IMG/VR virus record: IMGVR_UViG_3300048079_000024
Span: 1 to 51,599 of that record
DNA: 51,599 nucleotides
Strand: one strand, 5' to 3'
Origin: a virus
In this document: positions 14,642 through 23,482 of the stretch, in pieces
How positions within the stretch are numbered: position 1 is the stretch's first letter
Layout: every line of letters begins with the position of its first letter
The notes under the pieces: model-generated
The model's input: only the letters and a program-made list of their open reading frames with translations
What the model was told of the DNA's origin: nothing
Database searches by the model: none
Position numbers and translations under genes: made by a program

Positions 14642-15386
14642 GGGAGCGCCAGTAGTGGCACCCGTTGTGAGTCCAGATGTCACTGCCCTCCAGACCACAC
14701 TGGCCGGGCTCGCAAACCAGATGCAGTCGCTCCAGACGGGGTTCAATGCACTCGTGGCTGATCGGCAAGCGGCTGCGGCCCGTGGCGAACCTATCAAGCT
14801 GGCCCCCCGCGTGACGGATGAAGAGATCAACGACGCCTACGCGCAGGGGAACGCGGCTCCGGTGCTCCGCCGATTGCTCGGAGAGGCTGTGGAGGATGTT
14901 GTGACGAAGCACGTCACCCCACTCCAGCAAATCGGCGTGCGGTCTATCTCGGGGCTGACTAAGGAACTCACCAAAGGGCAGATGAAGTATTACGAGCGGT
15001 TCAAGGACGAGATCGACAAATACATCGACCAGATGGACCCCGAGGCGCGGATGAACCCGGCAGCCCTGAAGATCGCGCACGATGTCGTCGTGGGCCAGAA
15101 GACAGATCTGCTCGTGAAGGAAGCCGTCGAGGCGGGTCTGCGTCAGGCAGCCGAGGGTGCTGGCGGGAAGCCAAATCTCCCTGGCTCCACGGTGAAGCGT
15201 GGCGAGGGCGAGGGGAAGATCCCCACCGCTGAGGAACTCTTTGGCAAGGATTCCGCAAACGCGCTGCTGTCGAAGGGTGTGACCGAAGACGAGTTCGCCA
15301 AGAGCCTCGGTCATGCAGATTGGCCCGCGTACGTGAAGCTGTATAACGAACAGGAGGCTGCGCTTTCAGGAGGGAAAGCGGCATGA
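14607..15386 (+). CDS. Scaffold-like protein, 259 aa
   Basis: Acidic, helical, Ala/Glu/Gln-rich, with low-complexity Pro/Val/Ala at the start and a basic patch before the C-terminus (STVKRGEGEG). It is located between portal and capsid genes. This is the composition and place of phage scaffolding proteins that shape the prohead and then leave. Confidence 0.7.
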   Translation: MPDIVDKPKEGEGAPVVAPVVSPDVTALQTTLAGLANQMQSLQTGFNALVADRQAAAARGEPIKLAPRVTDEEINDAYAQGNAAPVLRRLLGEAVEDVVTKHVTPLQQIGVRSISGLTKELTKGQMKYYERFKDEIDKYIDQMDPEARMNPAALKIAHDVVVGQKTDLLVKEAVEAGLRQAAEGAGGKPNLPGSTVKRGEGEGKIPTAEELFGKDSANALLSKGVTEDEFAKSLGHADWPAYVKLYNEQEAALSGGKAA

Positions 15387-16024
15387 CGAAGATCATCAAG
15401 AACCCGAACCAGCGTCCACTCCCTCCGCCTGGGGCTGCTCGCCAGGAGGAGTTATCCCGTCGTACGGACGAATTAGAGCAGCTCGCCGAAGAGATGGGCG
15501 AGAATGTGGGCGTGGTTGACCCCAGCGCATTCGAGGTAGACCCCGCTCTCTCTGCCCGGTTCAATGAGCTGGAGGTCTCAAACCGCGATTCCGCGTACGC
15601 CTACTGCTGGGTTTTCACCGGGCAGCTTGGCCGCATGGTCAAGATGAAGACAGTCGAGGGTTGGGAAGTTGTGTCCGGCGACATGGAAGAAGCTGCGGAC
15701 CTGAAGCAGCCAGATGGCACCCGTCGCCTGGGTGATGTGCTGCTCATGCGGATTCGCAAGGACCGGAAGCTCCTGCTCGATCGCAAGGACCGTGAAAGAC
15801 GCGATGCCCAACAGGGGGCGGTGACGGCGCAGCTTGAAGAGATGGGCGCGCAAGCTGCCAAGCATGGGGTCATCGTGCATACGGGTCAGAGTGTCAGCCC
15901 TGACATGCTGAAGAGAATGGAAGGCCGTGCGTCGGCACGTCGCGCAGCGGTGGGCGCTGTGGACCAGATGATCCGCAAAGGTCGTGTGCCGGGTGTTCCC
16001 ACGCCCGGTCGAAGAGGGAGGTGA
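15383..16024 (+). CDS. Conserved head-region protein, 213 aa
   Basis: 4-nt overlap with the scaffold gene. It begins with a Pro-rich basic stretch (NPNQRPLPPPGA), then a mixed fold with AYCWVFTGQLGRMVKMKTVEGWEVV-type beta segments, and a basic tail. Such proteins between scaffold and capsid are seen in other podoviruses, function undefined. It could be a head or packaging accessory. Confidence 0.7.
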   Translation: MTKIIKNPNQRPLPPPGAARQEELSRRTDELEQLAEEMGENVGVVDPSAFEVDPALSARFNELEVSNRDSAYAYCWVFTGQLGRMVKMKTVEGWEVVSGDMEEAADLKQPDGTRRLGDVLLMRIRKDRKLLLDRKDRERRDAQQGAVTAQLEEMGAQAAKHGVIVHTGQSVSPDMLKRMEGRASARRAAVGAVDQMIRKGRVPGVPTPGRRGR

Positions 16025-16029
16025 GATAA

Positions 16030-16524
16030 ATGGCAGTCGGTACGCTTCTGTCCAACGCATTCGGGATTGAGCCGCAACAGCGTGAGGGATTGTATTCCAC
16101 CCCTATGCGCGAGGCTACGGAGGGAGCCACGCAGGTGTTCAAGAAAGGGGCGCTTCTCATCAATTCGGCTGGGCATCTCATCGTTGCCGCTGCGGACGCG
16201 GTTGCAGGCATCGTCGGCGTCGCTGCTGAAGCTGGGCACAACGCGGGTGCAGGCGTGAAGACAGTCAAGTATTACCCCGCACACCCGCACGTGGTCTTCG
16301 AGGCAACTCTGGAGGACCAGCTCAACGAGAACCATGTGCTCGTCGCCGCGAATCGCTGGGCGGCATTTGCAATCCAGCTAGACACACCGGGGAACTTCTA
16401 CCTCGACGAGAACGATACGACCAACGTGGCCGCGCGCGTCGTGGCATTCAAGGATGCTCTCGGGACGACTCGGGCGCGCGTGCTGTTTCAATTCCTGATC
16501 GACACGACCATCTACGGTACATAA
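16030..16524 (+). CDS. Head decoration-like protein, 164 aa
   Basis: AGGGAGGTGAG precedes ATG 16030. Beta-rich, with an Ala/Gly/Val core and a central loop PAHPHVVFEATLED. Position just before the capsid gene and composition suit a capsid-stabilising decoration protein. Confidence 0.65.
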   Translation: MAVGTLLSNAFGIEPQQREGLYSTPMREATEGATQVFKKGALLINSAGHLIVAAADAVAGIVGVAAEAGHNAGAGVKTVKYYPAHPHVVFEATLEDQLNENHVLVAANRWAAFAIQLDTPGNFYLDENDTTNVAARVVAFKDALGTTRARVLFQFLIDTTIYGT

Positions 16525-16543
16525 AAGGAGGTGAGCAGACACT

Positions 16544-17440
16544 ATGCCAATCAATAGGGGAGGTTTTGCACCGCTCCTTGCCGTCGATCTGCGCCAGGTC
16601 TACATCGAGACCGGCAAGGAACGTCCGTTGGAATACCCGCTCCTGTTCAACGTGGACAACATGGAGTGGAACCCGGTCAAGGATCAGCAAATCGCAGGGC
16701 TCGGCACCATGCCCACGAAGCCAGAGGGCGAGCAGTTCAAGCTCGACGAGCCCGTGCTCGGCGGGACGAAGGAATACCTCGCGGACCCGTTCGGCCTTGC
16801 CACCGAAGTTACCTGGGAGATGTGGCGTGACGAGATGTACGGGATCATGCGGGAACTCGTCGCCGAAATGCAGCGGGCCTCACGGAACCGGCAAGAGGTC
16901 GATGCGTGGTCCGTGGTCAACAATGGCTTCGACAACGCTTTCCCCGGTTTCGATGGGGTGTCCCTGTTCAACACGGCGCACCCTGGCATCCGTGAGGGTG
17001 CTCAGGCCAACCGCCCATCGCCGGATGTGGGCTTCAGCATCACCGGCATCCAGAACTCGATCACCCGGTTCGAGGGGATGGTCAACTCGCGGGGTATGCC
17101 TCGGTTGATGACCCCAGTGATGGCTGTCATCACTGCGACCAACAAGTACGCGGCCCGCGAGATCCTGGGGTCGAGCGGAAAACCGTTCACGGCGGATAAC
17201 GAGATCAACGCGCTCGTGCAAGAGGATCTGTCGTGGATGATTGCCCACTACATCACCACACCGACCAACTGGTTCCTCGCCGCAGCGAAGGGCATCCACG
17301 ACCTCAACTTCCTGTGGCGGGATATGCCCATCTTCGACGCCTTCGATGACCCGTGGACGAAGAATGCTGTGTTCACGAGTTATCAGCGTCACACCAAGGG
17401 CTTCGGGTCATACCGAGGCGTGGATGGCTCAACCGGCTAA
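16544..17440 (+). CDS. Major capsid protein (Mu/HK97-type fold)
   Basis: Strong site AAAAGGAGGTGAG before the start. The 298 residues include an LFNTAHP motif (residues about 144-150), like the LF..(A/D)H(P/G) of Mu-type major head subunits, and a C-terminal DAFDDPWTKNAVFTS segment. No N-terminal delta or protease domain is seen. It should build the icosahedral shell with the scaffold at 14607. Confidence 0.82.
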   Translation: MPINRGGFAPLLAVDLRQVYIETGKERPLEYPLLFNVDNMEWNPVKDQQIAGLGTMPTKPEGEQFKLDEPVLGGTKEYLADPFGLATEVTWEMWRDEMYGIMRELVAEMQRASRNRQEVDAWSVVNNGFDNAFPGFDGVSLFNTAHPGIREGAQANRPSPDVGFSITGIQNSITRFEGMVNSRGMPRLMTPVMAVITATNKYAAREILGSSGKPFTADNEINALVQEDLSWMIAHYITTPTNWFLAAAKGIHDLNFLWRDMPIFDAFDDPWTKNAVFTSYQRHTKGFGSYRGVDGSTG

Positions 17441-17445
17441 CTGGC

Positions 17446-17482
17446 GTCTAGTGCCACACGGAGGATCACCGGCAGACTAGAC
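17446..17482 (+). promoter_or_regulatory. Hairpin after the capsid gene
   Basis: GTCTAGTGCC pairs with GGCA-GA-CTAGAC (10 bp, 2-nt bulge) around a 15-nt loop, starting 5 nt after the capsid stop. There is no T run. It may attenuate transcription or protect capsid mRNA so that capsid exceeds downstream proteins. Confidence 0.5.
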
Positions 17483-17507
17483 CTGCTACGCCTCCGAGGA
17501 GGGTCAC

Positions 17508-17939
17508 ATGGGTAGATCAACTTTCTCCGGCCCAGTTGCAGGCGCATACGTTCCGTTCCCGATTCCGATCATTGGCTCGGCTGAGACACCGGGTGCTGTC
17601 ACGATTACGCACCGGCTCCAGATCCCGTTCGCGTGTCGCTTGCATGAGGTGGGCATTGCCTGCCACTCATCGGCGGGTGGGGCGTCTCGGCCCACCGTGC
17701 AGATCACAGACGGCACGAACAACCTCTTCAGCGGTGCCGTGAGCGTGGTGAGTGCGGGTGCTGTTGCTGTCACGCCTACATCATCGCCGAGTCTCGTGGC
17801 AGCTCAGCGGACCCGCGCGAAAGGGGACATCCTCCAGATCGCAGTGACATTCGTGGCGACTGAGGCCGTACAGGGCTTGGTGATTACGCCCGTGTTCGCC
17901 ACGCGCGGGCACGTGGTCGCGCTGGCGGCTAACGACTAG
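17508..17939 (+). CDS. Beta-rich virion protein, 143 aa
   Basis: CGAGGAGG upstream of ATG 17508. Hydrophobic/Thr-rich beta pattern through the whole length (PFPIPIIGSAETPG, HRLQIPFACRLHEVGIA, then ILQIAVTFVATEAVQGL). Probably a head fibre or decoration protein; no close family named. Confidence 0.68.
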   Translation: MGRSTFSGPVAGAYVPFPIPIIGSAETPGAVTITHRLQIPFACRLHEVGIACHSSAGGASRPTVQITDGTNNLFSGAVSVVSAGAVAVTPTSSPSLVAAQRTRAKGDILQIAVTFVATEAVQGLVITPVFATRGHVVALAAND

Positions 17940-17949
17940 GAGCACACAC

Positions 17950-18144
17950 ATGGCTGGTCTCGGATTGTATGCTGTCGCCCGCGCCGTCGTGCAGGGCGAA
18001 CAGAAGATCGAGGACGTACCGAGGAACGTCCGGCAGAAGGTCGCCGACATCGCAAAGGTCATCCGTGCGTCCGAACCCAAGCTCGGCGCGGCTCCCATCA
18101 AGAACAAGCGTGCGGGCATGATTCGGCGCGTGCATTCGGCCTGA
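17950..18144 (+). CDS. Small basic protein, 64 aa
   Basis: Starts 10 nt after the upstream gene and ends 2 nt before the next start. Helical, Arg/Lys/Val/Ala-rich (VRQKVADIAKVIRASEPKLG), with a basic C-terminus. A possible head-tail assembly accessory. Unknown. Confidence 0.65.
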   Translation: MAGLGLYAVARAVVQGEQKIEDVPRNVRQKVADIAKVIRASEPKLGAAPIKNKRAGMIRRVHSA

Positions 18145-18146
18145 CC

Positions 18147-19079
18147 GTGGCAACCATCCTTGAGATTGCGCGATCGTCCCTCGCGGCGGTCAACACCGAT
18201 GCGAACGTGCTACTCGCGGCGCGGTGGGTGAATGATCGCTTCAGACAACTTGCTTCACGCGCCCGCCTCCGTAGTCTCCGTCAAGTTGGCAGTTTGGTTC
18301 TTCCCGCCCCCGTGACCGCTGGTGTTGCTACGATTACTCGCGGCTCGAAGTTCGTCACGGGGGATGCGACCGCACAGGCGGCGTGGTCTACAGCACTCGA
18401 AGGCCAGCACTTCAAGGCGCGCGTAGTCTGGTATCAAATCACCAAGGTCCAAGGGAATCAGCTCGAACTCGAAAACCCGTTTGCCGAGGATGATGTGGCT
18501 GATGGTTCGTACCGAGTGGTGCAGCGATACACGCCGCTCGATGAGACCGCCCGCTGGTTGGGGGATTTCGTCCACATGCGCCGCCGCATGCCGATCGATC
18601 GTGTGTCGCTGCCCGAGTTGAACATCTACGCCCCTGAGCGGCAACACGTCGGCGTGGGACCGTATGTGTATGTTGAGACCACCAGTGCAGCCTCCGGCGC
18701 GAAGCGGGTCGAGCTGTATCCGTATCCCTCGTTGACTGAGTTCATCAGTTACGTTTTCTGGTCTGTGCCTGCGAACATGGGGCCGCACGATCACGTGCCC
18801 GTCACGATCGACCCGTACATGCTGAAAGAGGGCACGCTGATCGACATCATGCGCTACGAGATGGCGAAGGCAGCGAATGCAGGCCGGGAGAACATGGCCG
18901 CATTCTGGCGTAATGAGTACCGGGCGCAGTCTACCACCTGGGAGAAGACGATGCTCGAAGCAATCCGCGCCGATCGGGGCAGTGATGACATGACTTTCAT
19001 CCTGGAGCGCCACGGGTTGCGCCCCGCTGGCGACATTCGTACTGCTCGGGACTATGTGCTGGCAAACTGGCCGAGGTGA
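18147..19079 (+). CDS. Neck/adaptor protein candidate, 310 aa
   Basis: GTG 18147 start. An N-terminal helical bundle (ARSSLAAVNTDANVLLAARWVNDRFRQL) looks like the adaptor fold that docks under the portal. It continues into a beta domain (KFVTGDATAQAAW, GSYRVVQRYT) and a helical end. It probably connects the portal to the tail, as adaptor/gatekeeper proteins do in P22 or T7. No diagnostic motif. Confidence 0.65.
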   Translation: MATILEIARSSLAAVNTDANVLLAARWVNDRFRQLASRARLRSLRQVGSLVLPAPVTAGVATITRGSKFVTGDATAQAAWSTALEGQHFKARVVWYQITKVQGNQLELENPFAEDDVADGSYRVVQRYTPLDETARWLGDFVHMRRRMPIDRVSLPELNIYAPERQHVGVGPYVYVETTSAASGAKRVELYPYPSLTEFISYVFWSVPANMGPHDHVPVTIDPYMLKEGTLIDIMRYEMAKAANAGRENMAAFWRNEYRAQSTTWEKTMLEAIRADRGSDDMTFILERHGLRPAGDIRTARDYVLANWPR

Positions 19080-19082
19080 GAC

Positions 19083-19412
19083 GTGTGGGTTATCGCTGCT
19101 CTGATGCTTCTGCTCGCGGGGTGCGGCCCGCGCGAAGTGAAGGTCATCCGCACCTACGAGTTCAGTCCGGGCGTGAACATGACGATGCCGAAGGGTCAGA
19201 TCATCCAGATCCGCGTGATGTATGTCCCCCGAGAGCAGATTCACGAGATTGCCCGCAATACCTTCGAGCGGGATGGACTGCCGTTCAACCCGGCGTATCG
19301 TTACGAGGGATTCTTCGACTACCGCACGCGCACGCTCTACTGCGAGAAGTGGGACGCGGTAATCTGTGGGCACGAGTTATTCCACGCGACTGATGGAGAT
19401 TGGCATAAATAA
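19083..19412 (+). CDS. Lipoprotein with HExxH motif, 109 aa
   Basis: GTG 19083. A signal sequence ends in the lipobox LLAGC (Cys14). The mature part is beta-rich and ends with CGHELFHATDGDWH, a HExxH zinc-metallopeptidase signature (H97, E98, H101). A third ligand is not obvious; D104, D106 or H108 could serve. A phage lipoprotein inserted between adaptor genes may change the envelope, for example in superinfection exclusion, or be an inactive protease. Overlaps the next start by 1 nt. Confidence 0.65.
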   Translation: MWVIAALMLLLAGCGPREVKVIRTYEFSPGVNMTMPKGQIIQIRVMYVPREQIHEIARNTFERDGLPFNPAYRYEGFFDYRTRTLYCEKWDAVICGHELFHATDGDWHK

Positions 19413-19996
19413 TGTCGTTCACGGCACAAGAACTGACGGATGATCTGCTGAGGCGTGTACGCGACGCTGGTGGAGGGATGCACTCGCGTACGTTTGCCCG
19501 CAGTATTCTGTCCAAGGTGCAGCAGTCGGTCAATGCGAAGTACCGTAATGCACTAGAGTTTACGTTCCTCACTACTGAGAAGCTCCGACAGATTTATTCG
19601 ATCTCTGTCTCACTACCCTCTGCTCTCTTCGTGGATGCTGTTCGGGTGCCCGGTTTTGATACTGAGGGGGGGCGTGACATCCCCTTCACCCGCTGGCGCG
19701 AGTTGTCGCAGGGTGATCCACAGTGGTTCCGCCGCCAGGGTGATCGTATCGAGGTTTTCTCACTCATCGGTCGAGATCTCCTCGTGCTGCACCCCGCGTT
19801 GCCGGTTGCGACTACGGTGAATGTGCTGTATACGAGGATTACTACCGCTTGGACGAGTGAAACAGACGTGACCGAGATCGACGATGATCTCGTGCCCGAG
19901 ATGATGCGGTTGTCGGAAGCAGTGTTGCTCACAGTTGGCAGGCGTCTTGAGCAGGTGAAGGCCATGATCCAGCCGGAGGGAGCTGCTGTTGCCTAA
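19412..19996 (+). CDS. Head-tail adaptor-like protein, 194 aa
   Basis: Starts in TAATG at the lipoprotein end. A helical N-terminus (TAQELTDDLLRRVRDAGG), a beta core and a final helix that would insert near the portal (LVPEMMRLSEAVLLTVGRRLEQ) resemble gp11/gp4-type adaptors. Function by position and shape only. Confidence 0.62.
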   Translation: MSFTAQELTDDLLRRVRDAGGGMHSRTFARSILSKVQQSVNAKYRNALEFTFLTTEKLRQIYSISVSLPSALFVDAVRVPGFDTEGGRDIPFTRWRELSQGDPQWFRRQGDRIEVFSLIGRDLLVLHPALPVATTVNVLYTRITTAWTSETDVTEIDDDLVPEMMRLSEAVLLTVGRRLEQVKAMIQPEGAAVA

Positions 19997-20630
19997 GTTA
20001 GATGTCCTCAGCTTGGCGAATGATCTCTCGCTGGCTCAAGCAGACCAGACGATCCTCGGGGATCTGTACGATGATCTCATGCTCGAACTCGGTCGAATCG
20101 AGCCGTGGCTCACCTCTGTTGCCATGATACAGTCACTCAACGGAACATCGTCGTACGTGCCGCAGCCAGAAGTCATTGAGATTCTATCAATCTTCTACGA
20201 TGAGAATCATCTCTCGCAGGTGGGCGAGCAGGAACTCGAAGATACCGAGGAATTGTGGCGTGACATCAAGGGGCATCCGATCGTTTTCACCATCGATGAT
20301 GAGAACCGCAAGGTGTTCCGTGTCTATCCGAAACCGGACGCGGACGGTGCTGCCTTCGGCGGGGGACTCGGCGAGATTACCTATGCTGAGGCGATCTATG
20401 GCGGGGATGTTCCTCTTGGATCTGCATTTTCAACAGGAGCGATCTCGTTGTTGTATTCCTCGAAGCGTGCGAGCTTTCTCCCGTACATGGAGTTCCCAGT
20501 TGCCTTCCTGCTCCTTCAGCGTGAGTTCATGCTGGAATCCGCCCACCGCGATGAGGGGTTCGCGTCCGCATGTGGAGCGTTGGGCACCCTATTCATGGAG
20601 ATGATCCGCGATGGCCGTGGGGTCTTCTGA
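19989..20630 (+). CDS. Head-tail/tail tube-like protein, 213 aa
   Basis: TTG 19989, 8-nt overlap with the upstream gene. Begins with helical segments (LSLANDLSLAQADQTILGDLYDDLMLELGRIEPWL), then beta hairpins, then LLLQREFMLESAHRDE. The layout is similar to the preceding protein, so the pair may be two adaptor rings. Unknown in detail. Confidence 0.62.
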   Translation: MPKLDVLSLANDLSLAQADQTILGDLYDDLMLELGRIEPWLTSVAMIQSLNGTSSYVPQPEVIEILSIFYDENHLSQVGEQELEDTEELWRDIKGHPIVFTIDDENRKVFRVYPKPDADGAAFGGGLGEITYAEAIYGGDVPLGSAFSTGAISLLYSSKRASFLPYMEFPVAFLLLQREFMLESAHRDEGFASACGALGTLFMEMIRDGRGVF

Positions 20631-20760
20631 AATCAAACCGATCACGCGCCAGGTGAACACGGTCGAGGATCTCCGCCGCGAGGTGAATGAGATCGTTGTC
20701 CAGATGAACCGAGTGATCGCTGAGATCATCATGCGGCTCAGCGTGGGGCCAAGGGGGTAG
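20611..20760 (+). CDS. Helical micropeptide, 49 aa
   Basis: ATG 20611 lies inside the end of the upstream gene in another frame. The peptide has a helical, heptad-like middle (VEDLRREVNEIVVQMNRVIAEIIMRL), typical of trimeric coiled coils at fibre bases. It ends 3 nt before the next start, so it fits the operon spacing. Confidence 0.55.
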   Translation: MAVGSSEIKPITRQVNTVEDLRREVNEIVVQMNRVIAEIIMRLSVGPRG

Positions 20761-20763
20761 CGT

Positions 20764-21309
20764 ATGTCCGTACTTGGTGCAGGGGCAGGCAGCGGATACC
20801 CGACCGCGATCGATACGAAGCAGACGTTCACGAACGGGCCGAATCCACTCCCGGACACGAGCACACGCATCGACTCTGAGGCGATGAATGACGCGCTCGA
20901 TGCAATCGTGAAGCTCCAAACAGAGCTGGGGATCAACCCGTCCGATGCTGCCGATGACAGTGTGACCCCTGCTGACGCTGCGGCAACTGTGCTCGTGAAG
21001 TTGAATATGATCTTGACTCGCTTGAAGGAGATCATCAGTGGCAGCGATTGGAAGGATGCCGTCTCGATCACGTTGAATGCTCTCGCGGCGCACCGCGCGC
21101 GGCACATCTCGGGTGGCGCGGATGCCTTCTTGAGCACGGATGTTCTGGAATCAGCAGCAAGGAGGGTCCAAGAGTCGGGTGGCCCTACAATACTGTCATT
21201 TGCTGCAATCCCGGATGGCACGTTTCCCAAGCGTGTTGGTGCTGAGTTTGTAGGTGTGGCTACGCCAACAACTGATACGCTGGCGAGAATCATGGCGCTC
21301 GTGATGTAG
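20764..21309 (+). CDS. Tail fibre/virion-associated protein, 181 aa
   Basis: The Gly/Ala/Thr-rich start (GAGAGSGYPTAIDTKQTFTNG) and a helical part with IDSEAMNDALDAIVKLQTELG match the N-terminal layout of many podovirus fibres: anchor plus coiled coil. A SGGADAF-type loop follows. The protein is short, so it may be a base to which other fibre proteins attach. Confidence 0.65.
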   Translation: MSVLGAGAGSGYPTAIDTKQTFTNGPNPLPDTSTRIDSEAMNDALDAIVKLQTELGINPSDAADDSVTPADAAATVLVKLNMILTRLKEIISGSDWKDAVSITLNALAAHRARHISGGADAFLSTDVLESAARRVQESGGPTILSFAAIPDGTFPKRVGAEFVGVATPTTDTLARIMALVM

Positions 21310-21319
21310 GAGGAATGAA

Positions 21320-21811
21320 ATGGCTGTTCAGTTTTTCAGGGCAGGTGCATTCGGAACTGATGTCATTACTGATTTCATTGTCTTGTGGGGAAAGGTGTCG
21401 GTGGACAACAATGTTACGCACTTGAGAAAGTTCCACGCGACTAGTGGGTATCAGGTAACTGCGGGTAAAACGCTACATCTGGTTAAGCTCAGATACTCTT
21501 TTGATTTTTCAAGCACATTTTCTGTTGCCCTGAAGATGGGGTATGCTGATAACGATGTAGGCTTGGATACGGCGACTGCCCGCACGAACCCTGTGATGGC
21601 GTTCGGACTAGATGACACCTCCAAGAATGGCATCACTGAAGTTGTGTCTTATGGCTCTGCTGGTATGGTAGTTGATGGGCTCAAAGATGCAGACCACGCC
21701 TTCGTTGGACCCCTTTCTGTTGCTTCAAAGTTTCCTTTCGCCCGAGTTAATTCTGGTGCATTTGCCTCTTCAGGGATTTTCTCAATCTTTGCGTGGTGTA
21801 TCGAGGCGTAG
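21320..21811 (+). CDS. Beta-rich receptor-binding candidate, 163 aa
   Basis: Site TAGGAGGAATG overlapping the start region. A beta-dominant protein with many Phe, Val, Ser and Gly and aromatic loops, lacking helices; local AT content is higher than in neighbours. Together with the protein at 20764 it may form the fibre stalk and tip. Local base composition suggests recent exchange, as is usual for receptor-binding genes. Confidence 0.55.
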   Translation: MAVQFFRAGAFGTDVITDFIVLWGKVSVDNNVTHLRKFHATSGYQVTAGKTLHLVKLRYSFDFSSTFSVALKMGYADNDVGLDTATARTNPVMAFGLDDTSKNGITEVVSYGSAGMVVDGLKDADHAFVGPLSVASKFPFARVNSGAFASSGIFSIFAWCIEA

Positions 21812-23482
21812 ATGGCTCTCAAACAATTCAACAATTTCGACCGTCGCCTCTGGCTCAGTGGGCCGAAGGAGACGATGCCGCGTGATGCGCTCCGCCGAGC
21901 CCGTGGCGTGCAGCCTCGGTGGGCTCGTTCCATTCGATCTCGGCCTGGCTCGGTGGATCTGTTCTCCATCTCGGCCCACTCGCTCATGCGATTTGCTGGA
22001 TCTCGGTTCCAAGGGTCCAGCGGTGAGTTCTACCGGAGCGGGATCTCGATCAAGTCAGGACTGAACGGCAACCGTCTCGCGTTCCTTCGTATGCCTCCGA
22101 CCCCTGGCACGATCGACTTCCTCTTTGTCGCTGGTGGCGGGATGCTGTTCAAAGTAGATCAGGCAGGTCTCGTCTCAAATTGGGGTATTGCAGCTCCCGC
22201 AGATGGTATGACTGCGGCGGATGGCGGCGCGGGAGCACTGAGTGGTGTCTACAAGTATCGTGTCACATTCAAAAACACAGTCACGGGACATCGATCGAAT
22301 GCGAATCCTACTACTGTCACCACGGCGAGCTTGACCAACCGAGCTGTTCTTCTCAGCAGCATACCCACGTCATCAGATCTACAAGTGGACGCGCGGGAGA
22401 TTTGGCGAACGGTCACAAATGGATCAGTCTTCTTCCTGTTGACGACGATTTTCGGGAACACGATCACCACGCTGACGGATAACATAGTTGACGCGAACCT
22501 CTCTCCTACGCAGCTTCCCACCGATAACCTGCCCCCTGATGCCACATTCTTCGACGTAGCAGGTCCGCACGCTGGCCGGGCGTGGTGGCTCGATTCAACG
22601 GCGGGCAAACGGGGGCGGATTCTCTACTCGCCCATCGGTCGGCCTGAGTCCATCGTCGGCTTCATCGAGCCCACCAATGACGATGATCCCATGCAGAAGA
22701 TCGTCTCGTGGGGCGGCTCTCTGTGGGGATTCAGTGCGACACATCTGTTCCAGATTCTCGGCGATGATGAGCCTTTCGTGTTCGTTGAAGTGTCTGGCGC
22801 GCAGGGAACGGGGAGCCCGCACACGGTCACACCAACACGCATCGGTATCATGTATCAGTCAGAAGATGTCATGCTGTTCGATGGGGCGCGATCCAACCCA
22901 TTCGCTCACGATGCGATTCACCCAATCTTCCACGGGGAGACTGTCGAGAACATCTCTAGCTTCTCGGGTATCGTGGCGACTGAGACAGAGAATGAATACG
23001 TCATCTCTGATGGCTCTCAGACTCTTGCTGTGGATCTCACCGAGGGGACATGGCGGGATCTCGGCATTGGATGCAGTGCGCTCTTCTACGAACGGGATAC
23101 CAAGAGCTTCATTGCCTCGTTCGCCAGCAAGGTGCGTCGGCTCGAAGTCCAGGGTCAAATATCAGATGGGGGTACACCCATTCCTTTCGAGGTGGAATCA
23201 CCGGGTGAGCAGATCGGCTTCGAGCAAGAGGGTATAGTGCAAATGGTCATCATCGATGCGATCACGAACGGGCAGACATTGACCCCGCGCCTCATTTTGG
23301 ATGACGTGGAGACTGTGCTCGCTGCTGTCAACACGGCGTCTCGGCAACGGGTGGAGTACCCGATCGGCAAAAAAGGCAAGATTGTCAGCGTACGGCTCAC
23401 CGGCAGTCTGTCCGATAAGGTTGAGGTTTTCAGCATCGGCATCGAGCACGTGGCGGGCGTCCCTGCCCTAGCGAGGGCGTGA
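21812..23482 (+). CDS. Tail nozzle/DNA-stabilisation protein candidate, 556 aa
   Basis: The sequence is almost all beta, with propeller-like repeats (GSLWGFSATHLFQILG, SEDVMLFDGARSNPF, EYVISDGSQTLAVDLTEGTW). This is the pattern of P22 gp10 and T7 gp12-type nozzle proteins, which close the short tail. The N-terminal FNNFDRRLWLSGPKETMPRD helps: GxxP-type starts are common in this family. Starts directly after the previous stop. Confidence 0.7.
   Translation: MALKQFNNFDRRLWLSGPKETMPRDALRRARGVQPRWARSIRSRPGSVDLFSISAHSLMRFAGSRFQGSSGEFYRSGISIKSGLNGNRLAFLRMPPTPGTIDFLFVAGGGMLFKVDQAGLVSNWGIAAPADGMTAADGGAGALSGVYKYRVTFKNTVTGHRSNANPTTVTTASLTNRAVLLSSIPTSSDLQVDAREIWRTVTNGSVFFLLTTIFGNTITTLTDNIVDANLSPTQLPTDNLPPDATFFDVAGPHAGRAWWLDSTAGKRGRILYSPIGRPESIVGFIEPTNDDDPMQKIVSWGGSLWGFSATHLFQILGDDEPFVFVEVSGAQGTGSPHTVTPTRIGIMYQSEDVMLFDGARSNPFAHDAIHPIFHGETVENISSFSGIVATETENEYVISDGSQTLAVDLTEGTWRDLGIGCSALFYERDTKSFIASFASKVRRLEVQGQISDGGTPIPFEVESPGEQIGFEQEGIVQMVIIDAITNGQTLTPRLILDDVETVLAAVNTASRQRVEYPIGKKGKIVSVRLTGSLSDKVEVFSIGIEHVAGVPALARA

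Noticed and set aside
18255-19373. A 372-codon minus-strand frame opposite the neck genes
   Set aside because: His/Arg-rich shadow without motifs; three coupled plus-strand genes explain the region.
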